In this document: one piece after another, positions 11,931 to 14,707 of the stretch
Layout: each line of letters opens with the position of its first letter
Position numbering within the stretch: the stretch's first letter is position 1
Source: M3007 sp038249605
GTDB lineage: Bacteria > Bacteroidota > Bacteroidia > Chitinophagales > Saprospiraceae
Direction of reading: 5' to 3'
Length of the DNA: 14,707 nt
Assembly (NCBI GenBank): GCA_038249605.1
Contig: JBBSDH010000098.1
Span: 1-14,707, forward strand
Position numbers and translations under genes: made by a program
The notes under the pieces: generated by a model
The model's database searches: none
Told to the model about the DNA's origin: nothing
Seen by the model: only the letters and a program-made list of their open reading frames with translations

Positions 11931-14384
11931 ATGCACCTCCAAACTAATCCAGAACTGGAACTCGCCTTTGACTACGTCAACAATACCCAAACCAACATAT
12001 TTCTCACGGGGAAAGCTGGAACGGGGAAAACCACTTTTCTTCATCGTATTCGAAATGAAGCGATGAAACGTTTGGCCGTTGTGGCTCCAACCGGCGTGGC
12101 GGCCATCAATGCAGGTGGTATGACGATCCACTCCTTGTTCCAGCTGCCTTTTGGCCCTTACGTGCCTGATAGCAGCCGCGACGCATCGCGGCAACGCAAG
12201 TTTTCTCGTGAAAAGGTTCGACTGATCCAAAGCCTCGATCTGTTGGTGATCGACGAAATCAGTATGGTACGCGCCGATGTATTGGACGGCATAGACGATG
12301 TTTTGAGGCGATACCGCGACCAAAGCAGGCCCTTTGGCGGCATTCAATTGCTTATGATTGGTGACCTGCACCAGCTGCCACCCATAGCCAGGGAGGATGA
12401 CTGGGAGTTGTTGAGACCTTATTACGATACGCCTTATTTCTTCAGCAGCCAGGCCCTCAGGCAAGCTGCTCCGGTGGTCATTGAGCTGAAACATATTTAC
12501 CGTCAATCGGACGATACTTTCATCCAACTCCTCAATAAGGTTCGCGACCAGAAGATCGACCATGCTGTACTTGAAATATTGAACAGCCGCTATGTCCCCA
12601 ACTTTCAACCACCCGACAACGAGCCTTACATTACCCTAAGTACACACAACGCCATAGTGCAAGCCATCAATGCGGAAAAACTCACTGCCACTTCCGGAAC
12701 TTTGCATTCCTTTCGGGCCTTGATCACGGGCGATTTCCCGGCGCATGCCTACCCTGCGGACGAGGTATTGGAGGTAAAAATAGAGGCGCAGGTGATGTTT
12801 GTTAAAAACGACCACACGCGTGAAAAACGGTATTACAATGGGAAAATCGGTAAAATCATCAAAATAAAAGACAACATCCTCTACGTTACTTGCCCAGATG
12901 AACCGGAAGCCATCCCCGTCGCACCGATAGAATGGCAAAACATCAAATACAGTTTGAATGAGCAGACCAAAGAGGTGTCTGAAGATAACCTGGGGACCTT
13001 CACCCAATATCCCTTAAAACTGGCCTGGGCAATCACCATCCACAAAAGTCAGGGGCTAACGTTCGAAAGGGTAATCCTGGATGCCCAGTCAGCTTTTGCG
13101 CATGGACAAGTATACGTAGCCCTCAGTCGTTGCAAGACCTTCGAGGGCATTGTGCTCCGAACGGTCATCAAATCATCGGCCATCCGCACCGATTCGACGG
13201 TTAAAAATTACAGCGAAGAAGCTGCCAAAAACGCACCTGATCAGGCCCATCTGGACCGTTCCAAAGCAGATTTTCAGCGGATGCTTATCCAGGAACTGTT
13301 CAGTTACACGGTGCTTAAAAAACGGATGGAACAAATGAACAGGATACTGCTTGAACATGAAGGCAGTCTTCATCCTTCGGCGTTGGTACAATTTAAAGTG
13401 CTCAGCGCACAAGTGGTGGAAATTTTGCCTGTAGCCGGTAAGTTTCTTCCCCAACTGCAACAACATTTCCTTCAGGAAGTGCTTCCGGAAGCCAACACGG
13501 AGCTACAGGAACGGTTGCAAAAAGCGGCTGCGTGGTTTGCCGAAAAATTAGGCGCCGAATTGTTGCCGGCAGCTTACGATATCCGCATCATCAGCGACAA
13601 CAAGGAACTGCGCAAAACTGCTTTGGAAGGGCTGGAAAACCTGCAGGAAGAATTGTTTGTGAAACATGCCAATCTGGTAGCTGCACAAAAAGGCTTTGTC
13701 GCCAAGACCTACATCCGGCTCAAAGCGGATGCTGCGTTGAATTTCAAGGCGGAAAAGGAAAAAGCCGCGCTGGTACAAACCACGGTACCCCAGGACATTG
13801 CCCACCCTATGCTTTATGCCACACTCAAAAAATGGCGCGAGGATGCGGCCGATCGTTACGATGTGGAATTGTTCAAGGTGTTGCCTACGAGTGTACTGGT
13901 GGACATAACGCACCGCCTGCCTGTTACGCAGTCTGCCTTAAAAGCCATTAAGGGCTTCGGCAAAATCAAGCTCAGTCAATTCGGGGCCGAGATATTGCAT
14001 CTGGTCCAGACCTATTGCGCCGTCAACAACATTGAAACGGCGGCGCTTAGGATTTCCGATGAAGAACTTAAGTCTAACAAAGCAGACACAAAGACGGTCA
14101 GTTTTGAGATGTTTCAATCGGGTAAAACCATAGAGGAGATTGCAAAGGAACGGGGGTTTGTACAAACCACCATCGAAGGGCATTTGGCGTATTTTGTGGA
14201 AACGGGCGCGTTGGATGTCCGTAAATTGGTAGTCGACGAAGACCTACGTGCCCTCAGCGGTTATTTCACCGATCATCCTATGGCATTGAGTTCGGAAGCC
14301 CGGGCGCATTTTGGAGAAGTTTATTCCTATGGGGTAATTAGGATGGTGATGGCGCATTTGGCTTCGCGGGGGGTGACGCGGTAA
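11931..14384 (+). CDS. Pif1/RecD-like helicase with HRDC and HTH C-terminal modules
   Basis: An 817-residue cytosolic superfamily 1B DNA helicase, expected to move 5' to 3' and unwind DNA or structured substrates using ATP. Helicase motifs: Walker A GKAGTGKTT (27-35), APTGVAA (52-58), Walker B VIDEISM (106-112), motif III GDLHQLPP (144-151), motif V AITIHKSQGLTF (367-378) and motif VI VALSR (396-400). A long charged helical linker follows. An HRDC-like domain covers about 626-695 (MLYATLKKWREDAADRY, LPVTQSALKAIKGFGKIKL), and an HTH module about 725-765 (FEMFQSGKTIEEIAKERGF). HRDC and this HTH type normally close RecQ helicases. The ATG at 11931 follows an A-rich leader; TAACTTTA at 11873-11880 is a poor -7 candidate. 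The gene converges with the rRNA operon on the - strand. Confidence 0.92.
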   Translation: MHLQTNPELELAFDYVNNTQTNIFLTGKAGTGKTTFLHRIRNEAMKRLAVVAPTGVAAINAGGMTIHSLFQLPFGPYVPDSSRDASRQRKFSREKVRLIQSLDLLVIDEISMVRADVLDGIDDVLRRYRDQSRPFGGIQLLMIGDLHQLPPIAREDDWELLRPYYDTPYFFSSQALRQAAPVVIELKHIYRQSDDTFIQLLNKVRDQKIDHAVLEILNSRYVPNFQPPDNEPYITLSTHNAIVQAINAEKLTATSGTLHSFRALITGDFPAHAYPADEVLEVKIEAQVMFVKNDHTREKRYYNGKIGKIIKIKDNILYVTCPDEPEAIPVAPIEWQNIKYSLNEQTKEVSEDNLGTFTQYPLKLAWAITIHKSQGLTFERVILDAQSAFAHGQVYVALSRCKTFEGIVLRTVIKSSAIRTDSTVKNYSEEAAKNAPDQAHLDRSKADFQRMLIQELFSYTVLKKRMEQMNRILLEHEGSLHPSALVQFKVLSAQVVEILPVAGKFLPQLQQHFLQEVLPEANTELQERLQKAAAWFAEKLGAELLPAAYDIRIISDNKELRKTALEGLENLQEELFVKHANLVAAQKGFVAKTYIRLKADAALNFKAEKEKAALVQTTVPQDIAHPMLYATLKKWREDAADRYDVELFKVLPTSVLVDITHRLPVTQSALKAIKGFGKIKLSQFGAEILHLVQTYCAVNNIETAALRISDEELKSNKADTKTVSFEMFQSGKTIEEIAKERGFVQTTIEGHLAYFVETGALDVRKLVVDEDLRALSGYFTDHPMALSSEARAHFGEVYSYGVIRMVMAHLASRGVTR

Positions 14385-14526
14385 AGAGGGGCAATATTCG
14401 GAGTAAGCGTGGGCGCGGTTGTATACGGCGCGGCGTTCGGTGGTGGGTAAACTCGATTTTTTTGGATTTGCCAACAAAAGAAGGCTATTTCCGTGGTTAG
14501 ATTCCTCAAAAGTATCAAAACACGAC

Positions 14527-14559
14527 AAAAAAGCCCCTACTGCGTGTGCGGTAGAGGCT
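14527..14559 (-). terminator. Intrinsic terminator of the rRNA operon
   Basis: On the - strand AGCCTCTAC (14559-14551) pairs with GTAGGGGCT (14540-14532), 9 bp with one G-U pair, loop of 10, followed by a run of six T residues. It lies 12 bases downstream of the 5S rRNA 3' end. The gap 14385-14526 between the helicase stop and this terminator shows no recognisable gene or + strand terminator. Confidence 0.85.
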
Positions 14560-14571
14560 AGATGTTTTGAG

Positions 14572-14683
<112 letters not shown>

Positions 14684-14707
14684 CATGTCTTTAGCTTAAC
14701 GATTTAA

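Noticed and set aside
11892..12608. 238-codon - strand frame opposite the helicase N-terminus
   Set aside because: It is antisense to the Walker A and B region of the helicase; shadow composition.

Overview
The window comes from a member of the Bacteroidota. The evidence is a PorZ-type protein of the type IX secretion system (T9SS), C-terminal T9SS sorting domains on two secreted proteins, and -7 promoter elements of the Bacteroidota form TANNTTTG(C). Base composition is close to even. A Saprospiria/Lewinella-like lineage would fit the overall style, but that is an impression and was not tested. Most of the content is chromosomal housekeeping, with one rRNA operon end and several repeat-rich gaps.

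Left half, all on the + strand: dtd (D-aminoacyl-tRNA deacylase), then a 364-base gap, a four-helix membrane protein, hisS, nadD, porZ, a 513-residue exported protein of unknown function, a ThiF/MoeB/HesA-family protein without zinc cysteines, and a small conserved-looking protein closed by a strong intrinsic terminator. hisS-nadD (9 bases apart) and porZ-unknown protein (25 bases apart) look co-transcribed. The gap after dtd carries an intrinsic terminator that points left. A Bacteroidota-type promoter on the - strand lies about 280 bases upstream of it, so a - strand non-coding transcript of about 300 nt is possible.

Middle: a 295-base gap filled with repeats, then obgE on the - strand, and divergently a LOG-family phosphoribohydrolase on the + strand. 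The LOG gene converges on a secreted T9SS-cargo protein on the - strand.

Right: a large + strand helicase joins a Pif1/RecD-like motor to RecQ-style C-terminal HRDC and helix-turn-helix modules. It converges on a - strand rRNA operon, of which only the 5S rRNA and its terminator lie in the window.

A short repeat family with ends TAGTGCCGCGTYCA occurs four times, once after the membrane-protein gene and three times between the small ORF and obgE. In two cases its first three bases are the TAG stop codon of the neighbouring gene. No CRISPR array, tRNA, transposase gene, phage gene or recognisable defence system was seen. The best leads are the possible antisense-strand RNA, the stop-codon-associated repeat family, the zinc-less E1-like protein and the helicase fusion.
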